Below are positions 35,902 to 45,041 of a stretch of DNA of 64,000 nt, piece after piece. Under the pieces are notes generated by a model. That model saw nothing but the letters and a program-made list of their open reading frames with translations, had not been told where the DNA came from and made no database searches. Position numbers and translations under genes: made by a program. Source of the stretch: Kitasatospora herbaricolor (lineage in GTDB: Bacteria; Actinomycetota; Actinomycetes; Streptomycetales; Streptomycetaceae). The stretch covers positions 8,269,501-8,333,500 of the forward strand of contig NZ_JAUSVA010000002.1 in the NCBI RefSeq assembly GCF_030813695.1, read 5' to 3'. Position 1 is the stretch's first letter, and each line of letters begins with the position of its first letter.

Positions 35902-36288
35902 TCAGTTGGCCACGGTTGACCGCCGGCGCCAGATGGTCGCGAGCGGCGTGGGCAGGGTCAGGATGCGGCGGCACCCGGCGGCCGTCAGTACCTGGTGGGC
36001 GAGGTGGGCGCGGTACTCGTTGCTGGAGAAGACCCAGGACCCCGGTATCAGCAGCACCTGATGGGAGCCGTCCTTCATGGCGTGGACCAGGGCTTCGAAT
36101 TGGGGCCGAGGTCGCCGGCTGTCGGCTGGTGGGAGGTTGTCGAGATAGAGCACCGGGGCTGGCATTCCGAGGCAGGCGGCGAAACGGCGCAAGGCATCGC
36201 GCTGGCTCTCCAGCGAGGTCGGGCCATGGAGCGGACGGCGTAGGTAGGCGGCAGGCGGCAGAACGGCGAGGGGGTCGGATGTGTGCAT
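35902..36288 (-). CDS. Small resolvase-like (serine-recombinase N-terminal fold) protein
   Basis: A 128-residue protein. LESQRDALRRFAACLGMPAP, VLYLDN, FEALVHAMKDGSHQVLLIPG and AGCRRILTLP follow the strand-helix order of the serine recombinase catalytic domain, but the N-terminal Y-x-R-V-S motif with the catalytic serine is replaced by AAYLRRPL, so recombinase activity is doubtful. The ATG has GGGAG 9 nt upstream. Proteins of this sort are found scattered in streptomycetes; function unknown. A fragment of a second member lies at 11845-11964. It sits beside an IS relic, so mobile origin is possible. Confidence 0.55.
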   Translation of the reverse strand: MHTSDPLAVLPPAAYLRRPLHGPTSLESQRDALRRFAACLGMPAPVLYLDNLPPADSRRPRPQFEALVHAMKDGSHQVLLIPGSWVFSSNEYRAHLAHQVLTAAGCRRILTLPTPLATIWRRRSTVAN

Positions 36289-37426
36289 GTGAGTGCTCCC
36301 CGGAGGGCTCGGAGAAGCGCCCCTGCCGGGGCCTTAAGGACAGGTCGTCCGGTGTGCGCTCGGCGGTCCCGTCGCCCGTGTGGACGGCGGGGCCGCCGTC
36401 GGTCTGGTCGATGCGCAGGAATGGCGTAGCCGTGGTGGGTGGGTCGGTCGGAGTGAAGGGCGATCGGCGGCAGGGCGTGCTCGATGGAGGTGGTGCTGAC
36501 GTCGGAACGGCGGGGGCTGGTTCGCTGGTGTCCCCGACCATGCCCGGCCGCCGTCGCCGGGGTGGGTGATGCGGCGGTCGGCGCGGGCTGATTCGGTGCT
36601 CAGCGGTCAGGAGGAATCCTTGGGATCCACGATTCCAGACCCCTGCGGAGGTTCACACGGCCCGCACGTCCCGGTGCGGTTACGGTCTGCCCCGATCATT
36701 GCGGGAAGGGTGCGTAGAGGACCGCATCGTTGCGCAGTTGCGGGCAGGTGGTAGTACCAGGCGTCGGAAAGGGTCGAGGCGGACTTCTCTCGTGTTGCGG
36801 GCCTTCTGTGCCGTTGGCAGGGGTGGAGGCGGTGGTCAGTCGCGCGAGAGGGGCGTCGAAGCCCGGAATCCGGTGGCCGCCAGATTCCCGCAGCCATGGT
36901 TCTCCCAACTTGTCGGGCCGGTAAGTCACCTGATGGTCGCGGGGCCTTGGTGCCGGCCAGCTGGGGACCAGGCGCGGGAGTGGGCCACATGCGCGTCTCG
37001 ATGACCACAACTTCTCCAGCACCGAAAAAGGGCACCCGTTCATCGTTGCCACCGGCGGGACCTGTCGGTCGAGTCGGCAGAACCGGATCTGGCCGCTGCC
37101 CGTCCGGCAAGACCGGTGGCCGACGGGAGACCTCGCGCCGACCCACAACATGGCTGACCACGTGATCCGTGGCCGATAGGCCCAGGAGATCCTTGAGGCG
37201 GTCGCAGTACGGGGAAGCGGAACCGGAACTCGCGAGTGGGCCGGCTGCCCCCTGGGCAGATGACAGTGTTCCGGCCTGCCGATGCCGCTTCATGCGAGGA
37301 CGGAACCTGTGCGGGGCCGCCGGCCGTTGACCGCGTGGGCTCCGGCCGGTCCCAGGGCATGCCCGTCCCCGTCCCTGGGCCGCCCGACCTGCACGTCAGG
37401 GGTCAGGCCCCGCTTTGCCCGGGTGA
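36289..37426. other. 1.1-kb region without a recognised gene
   Basis: Several frames are open on both strands but none has a good ribosome-binding site, a coherent hydrophobic pattern or a recognisable family. Probably decayed DNA left by mobile elements. Confidence 0.5.
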
Positions 37427-40321
37427 TCAGGAGTTGGCGACGGCGGTGCGGGGGTCGCTGATGTCTTTGCGGGTGGTGTGGAGTTTCTTGAGGACGCTGG
37501 CGACGTGATGTTCGACGGTGCGGGACGAGAGGGAGAGGGCTTGGGCGATGTCCTTGTTGGTGGCGCCGGTGGCGAGGAGGCCGGCGACCTGCGTCTCGCG
37601 GGGGGAGAGCGCGTCGCCGTAGCTGCGGCGGCCGCGAGGGACGGGACGGTCGAGGCCGAGTTCGCGCAGGGTGTGCTGGCAGCGGGCGGCGTCCGCGGTG
37701 GCGCCGAGGGCGGCGAAGGTGGTGGCGGCGTCGGTGAGGTGGCGGGCGGCGGTGTGGGGATCCGCGCAGGTCAGGGTCCGGGCGGTCTCTTCGAGGCCGC
37801 GGGCCGCGTAGTAGGGGCGGCCGATGTCGGCGATGATCCGGCGTTGTCTGTCGAAGAAAGCGGCGGCGCCGGCGTTGTCGCCGTCGTACTGCAGGAGGCG
37901 GCCGTGGGCGAAGGCGAGCGCGGAGCGGGCGGCGGGAGCGTCCTCGCCTTCCAGGGCCTGCTCGGCCTCGGCGATGATCTCCCGTGCGGCCTGGGGGCGG
38001 CCGCTGGCGAGGGCGGCCTGTACGGCAACCGCCAGCAGGAGGGCGGACCTGGACCAGGTGGCCTCCCTGCGCCGCCTGTCGAGGGCGGAACCGATGACGG
38101 CCCAGGCGTCCTGGGCCTCACCCCGGATGAGGAGGACGTGGGCGATGCCGGCCGCGGCCCGCAGTGCGCAGTCCGGCTCCAGGGCCGTTTCCCCGAGGTG
38201 GGCGGCGTGGCGCAGTTGCTCCAGGGCGAGGGCCCACTGTCCGCGGACGGCTGCCAGGTATCCGCGGCCGAGGTAGGCCTCCATCTGGATGTCGGCGGTG
38301 TCGGGGTACTGGGTGAGGAGGGCTGTGTGGTCCGCCTCCAGGTGGTCCCAGCGGCCTGCCTGCCAGTCCAGCCGCAGGAGTTGGCTGGCGCTGTAGGACT
38401 CGATGAGCGCAGCGGTGCCCAGGCGTCGGGCGAGGTCGAGGCTCTCCCGGAGCAGTGCTTCGGCGCGTCGGTCGTGCCCGACCGCCAGACCGTAGTAGGC
38501 GACGTTGAACAGGGCGCGGGCGCTCTGGCGCAGGACTTCGGGGTCGGGGTCGTCGCGGGGCAGTCGCTCGACGAGGTCCCAGACGTTCGGGTCGTTGGCC
38601 CTGGCCATCAGGGTGAGGCGGGTGGCGTGGACGGCGGCACGTGCGCCACGGTTGGGGCTGTCGTCGGCGGCCTCCTGCGCGCGCCGCATCCACGCCTGTG
38701 CTTCCTGTTGGGTCCGGTTCGGGTTCACGGCGAGGGCGACCATGGCCCGGGCGGCCAGATCGGGCCGGGTGGCCAGTTCCTCGATCGCCCGTTCCAGTTC
38801 GCGTTCGCCGACCGCCGCGTCGCCTCCCTGGTTGACCATGAGGAGGCCGAGGGCGAGGCGGATCTCGCCGCGGGCGGCGTTCGGCAGGCGTGGCGCGGAG
38901 ACGATGCGGCGCAGGGCGGTGGCGCTGGTGGTGTGGTCGACGCCGTTGACGGCGATCCGGGACAGGGCCAGGGCAGCGCGGGTGCGAAGGTCGCCTTCGA
39001 GTCGTGGTTGGGCGAGGATCTCGTGGATGAGTGTGGACGCGGTGCCTTCGTCGCCGAGGGAGATGGCCTGGTCGGCGGCGGCTTCGGCCTGGCGCAGCCA
39101 GGCGGCGGTGTCGCCCAGGGCGCGGGTGTGGTGGGCGATCTGGACCAGGGGCGGGGAAGGGCGGGACATGAGGGCCCGGACGGCCTCCCGGTGGAGGTCG
39201 AGGCGCTGGGGGCCCGGAATGTCCTGGTGGACGGTCTGCCGGGCGAGGGCGTGGCGGAAGGTGTAACGGCCGGGGGCGGCTTCGCGCAGGACGGCGGCCT
39301 GCAGGGCTTCGGTGAGGGGCGGCCCTGCCCGGCGGGGGTCGAGGCCGGCGACTTCGGCGAGGAGGGACTGGTCGGCGGGTACGGCGAGGACGGCGGCGGC
39401 CTCGACCAACGCGACGGCCGGCTCGGACAGGGTCGCCATGCGCTCGTTCACTGCTTCGCGCAGTCCCCGTGGGACCTCTGCTTCCTTCAGGACCGACACG
39501 TCGACCGCGGCAGGGGCGACGCCCTTCGGACGGCTCGGGCGCGGTTGAGTGGTGAGGGTGAGCAGGTCCTCCTCCACGATGAGTGGCAGGCCCGCGCTGC
39601 GTTCGAACAGGGTCTGGCTCAGGGTGGTGCTGGCACGTGGGCCGAGGACAGCGGTGGCGAGGTCGTGCACGTCGTGTTCGGTGAGGGGGCCGAGATGGAT
39701 CTCCGCGCCGCCGGTTCCCGGTGGGCGGCGGTAGGGGACCCCGAGGACGGGGACGTCGGCGGGCAGGTCCTCGCGGCGGTAGGTCAGCACCACCCCGAGC
39801 CGTTCGGGCAGGTCCCGGGCGAGGAGCAGGAGCAGCTCGCGGGTGGCTTCGTCCGCCCAGTGCAGGTCCTCCACCACCAGGACCAGGGGGCTCACGGCGT
39901 CGAGCACGGAGCGCACCGCGCCCATCAGCTGGAAGCGTCCGGCACGGGTGTCGTCCGGGAGGGCGGGGGGCGGGGGCAGTCGGTGGGCGAGCGCGGGCAG
40001 CAGCGGGGCCAGTGCGCCGGCCTGGGGGTTGAGGCGTTCGGGCGGGGGCAGCCAGTCGCCGGTGCCGCTGAGGGCGTCCAGGACCGGGCCGAACGGCAGG
40101 GGTTCGCGCAGCGGATGGCACATGCCGGTCACCACACGTGTCCGGCGGTCGCTGAGCGCCGCTGTCGCCTCCTGGATGAGGCGGGACTTACCGACACCGG
40201 GTTCGCCCTCCACCAGGACCACGGCCGGCGGTATCTCCAGTGCTGCGAGCAGCAGGCCCAGTTCCCGGCCCCGGCCGACGCAGGCGAATCCGCGCCCCGA
40301 AGCTGCGTGCGTCACTGCCAC
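37427..40321 (-). CDS. LAL-type AAA ATPase/LuxR transcriptional regulator
   Basis: A 964-residue regulator. An N-terminal P-loop ATPase has Walker A GEPGVGKS at about residues 39-46 and Walker B LVLVVEDLHWADE near 140. A central region of about 550 residues is rich in TPR-like helices (ALRAAAGIAHVLLIRGEAQD and similar). The C-terminal LuxR helix-turn-helix is SPRETQVAGLLATGATNKDI then AQALSLSSRTVEHHVASVLK. Such MalT-like proteins activate genes when bound to an inducer, often a sugar. Start choice: GTG 40321 or GTG 40315, both with GGAGG/AGGAG upstream. It is a plausible but unproven activator of the surrounding GH27 and ABC genes. Confidence 0.9.
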   Translation of the reverse strand: MAVTHAASGRGFACVGRGRELGLLLAALEIPPAVVLVEGEPGVGKSRLIQEATAALSDRRTRVVTGMCHPLREPLPFGPVLDALSGTGDWLPPPERLNPQAGALAPLLPALAHRLPPPPALPDDTRAGRFQLMGAVRSVLDAVSPLVLVVEDLHWADEATRELLLLLARDLPERLGVVLTYRREDLPADVPVLGVPYRRPPGTGGAEIHLGPLTEHDVHDLATAVLGPRASTTLSQTLFERSAGLPLIVEEDLLTLTTQPRPSRPKGVAPAAVDVSVLKEAEVPRGLREAVNERMATLSEPAVALVEAAAVLAVPADQSLLAEVAGLDPRRAGPPLTEALQAAVLREAAPGRYTFRHALARQTVHQDIPGPQRLDLHREAVRALMSRPSPPLVQIAHHTRALGDTAAWLRQAEAAADQAISLGDEGTASTLIHEILAQPRLEGDLRTRAALALSRIAVNGVDHTTSATALRRIVSAPRLPNAARGEIRLALGLLMVNQGGDAAVGERELERAIEELATRPDLAARAMVALAVNPNRTQQEAQAWMRRAQEAADDSPNRGARAAVHATRLTLMARANDPNVWDLVERLPRDDPDPEVLRQSARALFNVAYYGLAVGHDRRAEALLRESLDLARRLGTAALIESYSASQLLRLDWQAGRWDHLEADHTALLTQYPDTADIQMEAYLGRGYLAAVRGQWALALEQLRHAAHLGETALEPDCALRAAAGIAHVLLIRGEAQDAWAVIGSALDRRRREATWSRSALLLAVAVQAALASGRPQAAREIIAEAEQALEGEDAPAARSALAFAHGRLLQYDGDNAGAAAFFDRQRRIIADIGRPYYAARGLEETARTLTCADPHTAARHLTDAATTFAALGATADAARCQHTLRELGLDRPVPRGRRSYGDALSPRETQVAGLLATGATNKDIAQALSLSSRTVEHHVASVLKKLHTTRKDISDPRTAVANS

Positions 40322-40429
40322 ACTCCTGACCTCCGTGGGGCTCGGTGTCCGTGACCCCTCCTTCAAACTACTCCCCGTGAGCTTCCGCCGAGGCGGACAA
40401 GTGCGCGTTGGATCTTGAGTCCCGGCACG

Positions 40430-40660
40430 TCAGGTAGGGCGTCCTCCGGCCGCTTGCTTCCCGGACGCCTGCGCCCCGGAGATGGCCGGCCACTCCGAGT
40501 ACTTCACGTACGGGCGGTTGGGCATCGTGTCGATGATCTCGTCGTCCGCCCGGTCGGGGCGGATGAACCACTGCTCGACGGCGCCGGTGCCGGAGGAGGG
40601 CGGCAGGGCACCGGTGATCCGCTCCGCGCGGCTGTCGACAGCGATCACCGTCCGCTGCGC
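40430..40660 (-). pseudogene. C-terminal fragment of an unrecognised protein
   Basis: Minus-strand frame: TVIAVDSRAERITGALPPSS, then EQWFIRPDRADDEIIDTMPN and RPYVKYSEWPAISGAQASG before a stop. The composition is that of a real protein end, but upstream the frame degenerates and no start fits. Family unknown. Confidence 0.35.
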
Positions 40661-41034
40661 TTCAGGAGTGCCGCCGACAGGTGTCCCGGGTGGACGAGCG
40701 GGCGAAGGCAGTGAGCTCTCTGCCCTGTGCGGGCTTGAACCGCCGGACTGCTCGTCCCACCGCGCGGCGCTTCGTCGCGACCGGGCCGGCGCGGGGTGCG
40801 TGCGGTCTGCGGCACGTGTGTGGTCAGGGTGGGCGGCGCGATGGTTCTGATCAGCCGTCACAACGGCCTCCCGTCACGAATGCGTGGTCATCGTGGGGTG
40901 TGGGTGCCCCGCACAGCCGGATTGGCCGGGGAGCCGTGGTGTTGCCCGTCCTTGCATGCAAAGGCTTCATGTCATGACGCATTATGCTCTATATGGCCGC
41001 TGAGAGTGCAGAAATGAGCAAGTGATCTGGACTT

Positions 41035-41051
41035 ACGGGCACTATGCCCGT
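41035..41051. promoter_or_regulatory. 17-bp palindrome ACGGGCA-CTA-TGCCCGT
   Basis: Perfect 7-bp arms inside the shared promoter region, followed by TTT. Could be an operator or a small terminator for readthrough. Not conserved at the matching place before the GH27 gene. Confidence 0.45.
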
Positions 41052-41058
41052 TTTGTCA

Positions 41059-41074
41059 CGTTGCTGCCGCAACG
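41059..41074. promoter_or_regulatory. 16-bp palindrome CGTTGC-TGCC-GCAACG
   Basis: Perfect 6-bp arms; the right arm is the first part of the conserved 59-nt block. The shape suits a LacI/ROK-type operator; the regulator is not known. Confidence 0.5.
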
Positions 41075-41287
41075 ATTGGATAACCGAGCTGGAGATCGCG
41101 GTCGGAACCCGTTAAGACTTGCGCTCACCGCGGGACGACGCCCCGCAGCGGCAAGCCGGCCGGACGGCACGACTGTGCCCTCCGCTCGCCGTAACCCCCC
41201 GGCGCCATCCTCACTTCGGCGAAGCCGTCGTCCCCGCCCATCCCTCCGGACCGAGCAACCACGGTCCGCGCACAAAGGCGAAATGTC

Positions 41288-42562
41288 ATGAAGCGACGTC
41301 TGCTGTGCCTCTCGGCCATCGGTCTCACCGGTGCCCTCGCGCTCTCGGCCTGCACCTCCGGCGGCTCCGGCTCCCCGGCCGCCGGTTCCTCGAAGACCAC
41401 GATCAAGCTCGTGGCCGCCGACTACGGCGACAAGGCCTCCAACAGCTCCAAGGCCTACTGGGACGCCGTTGCCTCCGCGTTCACCGCGGCCAATCCCGAC
41501 ATCACGGTCGACGTCCAGGTCGTCAACTGGAACGACATCGACAAGCAGGTCAAGACGATGATCCAGTCCGGCAACGTCCCGGACGTGCTGCAGACCGGCG
41601 GCTACGCCGACAAGGTCGCCGACGACCTGCTGTACAAGGCAACTGACGTCCTGTCACCCACGACACAGGCCGACTTCATCGACACCTTCTCCAAGGCGGG
41701 CCAGGTGAAGGGGACGCAGTACGGCATCCCGTTCGTGTCCTCCGCGCGGGCGTTCTTCTACAACAAGGCCCTCTTCGCACAGGCCGGCATCACCGACGCC
41801 CCCAAGACCTGGGACGAGGTGAAGAAGGACGCCGAGCTGATCAAGGCGAAGGTGCCGGGTGTGACCCCGTACGCGCTGCCGCTGGGCCCGGAGGAGGCGC
41901 AGGGCGAGAGCATGATGTGGGAGCTCGGCAACGGCGGCGGCGTCACCGACGCCGCAGGCAAGTACGCCATCAACTCCGCAGCCAACATCGAGACGTTCCG
42001 CTGGCTGAAGGCCGACCTGGTCGACGGCGGGCTGACCTACCCGAACCCGGCCACCACCGACCGCAAGACCGCCTTCGCGGACTTCGCGGCCGGCAAGACC
42101 GCGATGCTCAACGGCCACCCGTCGCTGATCCAGATGTCCAAGGACGGCAAGGTCGACTACGCGGTGGCGCCGATCCCCGGCAAGGACGGCCCGCTGGCCT
42201 CCACCCTCGGCGTCGCCGACTGGGTGATGGCGTTCAAGAAGAACGGCCACCAGGAGCAGGTGAGGACCTTCCTCGACTTCGCCTTCAACAAGGAGAACAC
42301 CCTCAAATTCGACGAGCTGTACAACCTCATGCCGGTCACCAAGGACACCCTCGCCGACATGACGAACAGCGGCAAGCACGCCGACCTGGCCCCGTTCTTC
42401 GCCCTGCTCCCGCAGGCGAAGTTCTACCCGCTGGGTGACACCAGCTGGGATGCGGTCTCCGCGGAGATCAAGAAGAGCGGCGGCACCGCCGTCTCCGGCG
42501 ATCCCGCGAAGGTTCTCGGCGACCTCCAGAAGAAGGCCGAAGCGGCAGCTGCCGACAAGTAG
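41288..42562 (+). CDS. Sugar ABC transporter substrate-binding lipoprotein
   Basis: A 424-residue family 1 solute-binding protein. Signal MKRRLLCLSAIGLTGALALS with lipobox LSAC (Cys22). The mature protein has TIKLVAADYGDKASNSSKAY, VQVVNWNDIDKQVKTMIQSG, FVSSARAFFYNKALFAQAGI, GKTAMLNGHPSLIQMSKDGK and VADWVMAFKKNGHQEQVRTF, all typical of CUT1 binding proteins. The second of two such operons in the window. Given the GH27 enzymes and the kinase/aldolase downstream, a galactoside, galactosamine or related hexose is the probable ligand. Confidence 0.93.
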   Translation: MKRRLLCLSAIGLTGALALSACTSGGSGSPAAGSSKTTIKLVAADYGDKASNSSKAYWDAVASAFTAANPDITVDVQVVNWNDIDKQVKTMIQSGNVPDVLQTGGYADKVADDLLYKATDVLSPTTQADFIDTFSKAGQVKGTQYGIPFVSSARAFFYNKALFAQAGITDAPKTWDEVKKDAELIKAKVPGVTPYALPLGPEEAQGESMMWELGNGGGVTDAAGKYAINSAANIETFRWLKADLVDGGLTYPNPATTDRKTAFADFAAGKTAMLNGHPSLIQMSKDGKVDYAVAPIPGKDGPLASTLGVADWVMAFKKNGHQEQVRTFLDFAFNKENTLKFDELYNLMPVTKDTLADMTNSGKHADLAPFFALLPQAKFYPLGDTSWDAVSAEIKKSGGTAVSGDPAKVLGDLQKKAEAAAADK

Positions 42563-42668
42563 CGGCCCGCGGCCGAGCGCCGCACCGAGCCCGAGCCCGG
42601 GCGCCGCCGTCCCTGACCCATCCGGCCGGCGCCCGGCTCGACCCGCACCCTCGAAGGGCACCATCCCC

Positions 42669-43610
42669 GTGTCATCACACACTCCACCCAAGGACCTCAA
42701 GGATCCCAAGGGCCCCTGCCCTCCTCGCCCGGACGCGAAGGCCCGCCGACGCCGCGGCGCCGGCCCGCTGCCGTGGATCGGGCCGGCCATCGCCCTGATC
42801 CTGCTCGTCGTCCTGTGGCCCGTCGTCGAGATGGTCCGCACCTCGTTCCTGCGGATCAGCACCAGCGGTTTCGTCCGCGGCAGCGCCGGCCTCGACAAGT
42901 ACCGCAAGCTCTTCGACGAACCCGGCTTCGCCCCGGTCCTCCTCTGGACCGCCCTGTGGACCGTCGCGGTCGTCACCGTCACCATCGTCCTCTCCCTCGC
43001 CCTGGCCCAGCTCTTCAACCAGAACTTCCCCGGCCGCCGCCTCACCCGCTGGGCACTCATCGCCCCCTGGGCCGCGTCCGTGCTGATGACCTCCATCGGC
43101 TTCAAGTGGATGCTCGACCGCACCGCCGGCGTCCTCAACACCGTCATGACCGACCTCGGGATCATCGACGGCCCGCAGGACTGGCTCGGCGACCCCGGCT
43201 CCGCCAAACCCTGGATGGTCCTGGTCGCGGTGTTCGTGTCGCTGCCGTTCACCACCTACACCATCCTCGCCGGCCTGCAGACCGTCCCCGCCGAGGTCTA
43301 CGAGGCCGCCAAGGTCGACGGCACCAGCACCTTGCAGACCTACCGCCTGATCACCCTGCCCATGCTGCGCCCGGCCCTGCTCGTCGCGCTGGTGATCAAC
43401 CTGATCAACGTCTTCAACTCCTTCCCCGTCATCTGGGGCATGACCCAGGGCGGCCCCAACAGCGCGACCGCGACCACCACCGTCTTCGCCTTCCAGCTGA
43501 TGAACACCGACATCGGCGAATCCGCCGCCATGTCCGTCGTCAACTTCGGCCTGATCGTGGTCATGGTGCTGGCCTTCCTCAAGGCCAGCCGCTGGAACGA
43601 GGAGAACTGA
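42669..43610 (+). CDS. Sugar ABC transporter permease (MalF type)
   Basis: A 313-residue CUT1 permease; GTG start with GAAGGG upstream. Six helices from LPWIGPAIALILLVVLWPVV onward; EAA loop EAAKVDGTSTLQTYRLITLP. A 106-bp gap separates it from the binding-protein gene, a usual place for processing or partial termination that lets the binding protein be made in excess. Confidence 0.92.
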   Translation: MSSHTPPKDLKDPKGPCPPRPDAKARRRRGAGPLPWIGPAIALILLVVLWPVVEMVRTSFLRISTSGFVRGSAGLDKYRKLFDEPGFAPVLLWTALWTVAVVTVTIVLSLALAQLFNQNFPGRRLTRWALIAPWAASVLMTSIGFKWMLDRTAGVLNTVMTDLGIIDGPQDWLGDPGSAKPWMVLVAVFVSLPFTTYTILAGLQTVPAEVYEAAKVDGTSTLQTYRLITLPMLRPALLVALVINLINVFNSFPVIWGMTQGGPNSATATTTVFAFQLMNTDIGESAAMSVVNFGLIVVMVLAFLKASRWNEEN

Positions 43611-44509
43611 TGACCACTCACACTGCCGCCGCCCGGCCCCGCACGACATCCCACGTCTCTGCGTCCCCGCGCCGCGCGGGTACGAAGCGGCCGGCGATCA
43701 GCCGCCGCACCGCTCTGCTCGCCGTCACGGCCTGGTTCCTCGCGCTGCTGTTCCTGCTGCCGTACGCAGAAATGATCATCACCGCGCTCCGGCCCGCCGA
43801 CGAACTGCGCGACGCCACCTACCTACCAAGCCACTTCGCCTGGTCCAACCTCATCGACGTCTGGCGTGAGTCGACCCTGGGCGCCAACCTGCGCGTCACC
43901 CTGCTCGTCGCGGCCGGCTCCACCCTGCTCGTCCTGCTGGTCGCCCTGCCCGCCGCCTACTACACCGCGCGTGTCCGGTACCGCGGCCGCAGCCTCTTCC
44001 TGCTGCTCGTCCTGGTCACCCAGATGTTCCAGCCCACCTCGCTGATCGTGGGCCTCTACCGCGAGTTCTACCAGTTCGGGATGCTCAACTCGCTCTGGAC
44101 CCTGATCATCTGCAACGCCGCCTTCAACCTCGCGTTCGCGATCTGGATCCTCACCGCCTACATCTCCTCCATCCCCGTCGAACTGGAGGAGGCCGCCCAG
44201 ATCGACGGCCTCGGACGCTTCGGCGCCCTGCGCCGTGTCACCCTGCCACTGGCCATGCCCGGCCTGGTGACCGCCCTGATCTTCACCTTCATCTCGGCCT
44301 GGAACGAGTTCGTGATGGGCCTGCGCCTCACCACCGTCCCCGAGGGCCAGCCCCTCACCGTCGGCATCAACAACTTCATCGGCAACTACACCGTCCAGTG
44401 GAACTACCTCTTCGCCGGATCCGTCGTCGCCATCCTCCCCGTCATCGTCCTGTTCGGCCTGATCGAAGGCAAGGTCGTCTCCGGCCTCACCGCCGGATCC
44501 GTCAAGTAG
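43610..44509 (+). CDS. Sugar ABC transporter permease (MalG type)
   Basis: A 299-residue CUT1 permease whose ATG overlaps the TGA of its partner by one base (TGATG). About 35 basic N-terminal residues, six helices, EAA loop EAAQIDGLGRFGALRRVTLP and the usual end LIEGKVVSGLTAGSVK. No ATPase gene nearby; a shared MsiK-type ATPase is assumed. Confidence 0.93.
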   Translation: MTTHTAAARPRTTSHVSASPRRAGTKRPAISRRTALLAVTAWFLALLFLLPYAEMIITALRPADELRDATYLPSHFAWSNLIDVWRESTLGANLRVTLLVAAGSTLLVLLVALPAAYYTARVRYRGRSLFLLLVLVTQMFQPTSLIVGLYREFYQFGMLNSLWTLIICNAAFNLAFAIWILTAYISSIPVELEEAAQIDGLGRFGALRRVTLPLAMPGLVTALIFTFISAWNEFVMGLRLTTVPEGQPLTVGINNFIGNYTVQWNYLFAGSVVAILPVIVLFGLIEGKVVSGLTAGSVK

Positions 44510-44541
44510 CACCCGCACCGCCACCACCATCTGGAGAATCC

Positions 44542-44676
44542 TTGTCCCGCTTAGAAGCCGAGCGTGCGAGCCGGCCCCACCACCGGGGGCGCGCCGCCAC
44601 TTTGGCCAGGGCCCGCGGCCTCGACCCGGACCGAACCCGCCGCCGCACCCGCTCCGTCGTCCTGACCGCGGCATGA
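44542..44676 (+). pseudogene. Stump of a probable SIS-domain sugar-phosphate isomerase
   Basis: A TTG start with GGAG upstream opens a 44-residue frame, LSRLEAERASRPHHRGRAAT then LARARGLDPDRTR. The first part resembles the N-terminus of AgaS-like SIS-domain isomerase/deaminases (SxxxxEIASQPxxWRRA). The whole sugar-binding domain is missing. Its stop overlaps the next ATG (ATGA), so operon order is kept. The family assignment is tentative; the position between ABC permease and kinase genes is what one would expect for such an enzyme. Confidence 0.35.
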
Positions 44677-45041
44677 GCGCCGCAGCCCCCAGGGCCATCG
44701 CCATCGACGTCGGCGGTACCGGTATCAAGGCCGCGCTCGCCGACGGCGAAGAAGCCGCCCTCCGCGTCTGGGAGCAGGCCGTCGACGCGCTCGCCGACAC
44801 ACTGCTCCAGACCGCGACGATCCTCGACCCTCCGCTCATCGTGCTGGGCGGAGGGCTCGCCGAGTCCGGCGACCTCCTCCTGTCGCCCCTGCGAGCCGCG
44901 ATGGCCTCCAGGGCCGTCGTCACCGTCGTCCCGGCCCTGGCCCTGGCCGAAATCGGCGACCGGGCCGGCTGCCTCGGTGCGGGCCTGGCGGCGCTCGACC
45001 TGATCACCGTCCGCGCCGACGTGGGAGGACGCCTTCGATGA
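44673..45041 (+). pseudogene. ROK-family sugar kinase with large in-frame internal deletion
   Basis: A 122-residue frame that joins the first part of a ROK kinase (AIAIDVGGTGIKAALADGEE, phosphate loop) directly to its C-terminal part (ALRVWEQAVDALADTLLQTA, ILDPPLIVLGGGLAESGDLL). About 190 central residues, including the sugar-binding EN/GxE and zinc CXCGXXGCXE motifs, are gone, so kinase activity is unlikely. The frame is intact and its stop overlaps the next ATG, which may preserve translation of the downstream genes. Confidence 0.85.

Larger units (their letters stand above)
40974..41127 (+). promoter_or_regulatory. Promoter region of the second ABC operon, shared with a GH27 gene
   Basis: ATGACGCATTATGCT at 40974 and the 59-nt block 41069-41127 (GCAACGA...GCTGGAGATCGC...ACTTGCGCTCA) match the region upstream of the GH27 gene at 31691-33694 in sequence and spacing (95 versus 97 bp). 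It lies 160-315 bp before the binding-protein ATG. Confidence 0.65.

Noticed and set aside
36607..37293. 228-codon minus-strand frame
   Set aside because: No ribosome site, mixed composition with stretches typical of noncoding frames, and no family resemblance.
37478..40354. Open frame of 958 codons antisense to the LuxR/LAL regulator
   Set aside because: Same shadow effect; no domain, and the minus strand carries clear Walker A and LuxR motifs.
40725..40760. GGCTTGAACCGCCGG resembling the 3' half of a tRNA
   Set aside because: No matching cloverleaf upstream; likely chance.
41035..41051. Considered as the terminator of an upstream gene
   Set aside because: No intact gene ends upstream on the + strand; an operator role is at least as likely, so I listed it as regulatory with low confidence.
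44673..45041. Considered as a natural mini-ROK protein
   Set aside because: The joint removes the sugar-binding core exactly; a deletion of a normal kinase explains it better, though I kept the alternative in the findings.
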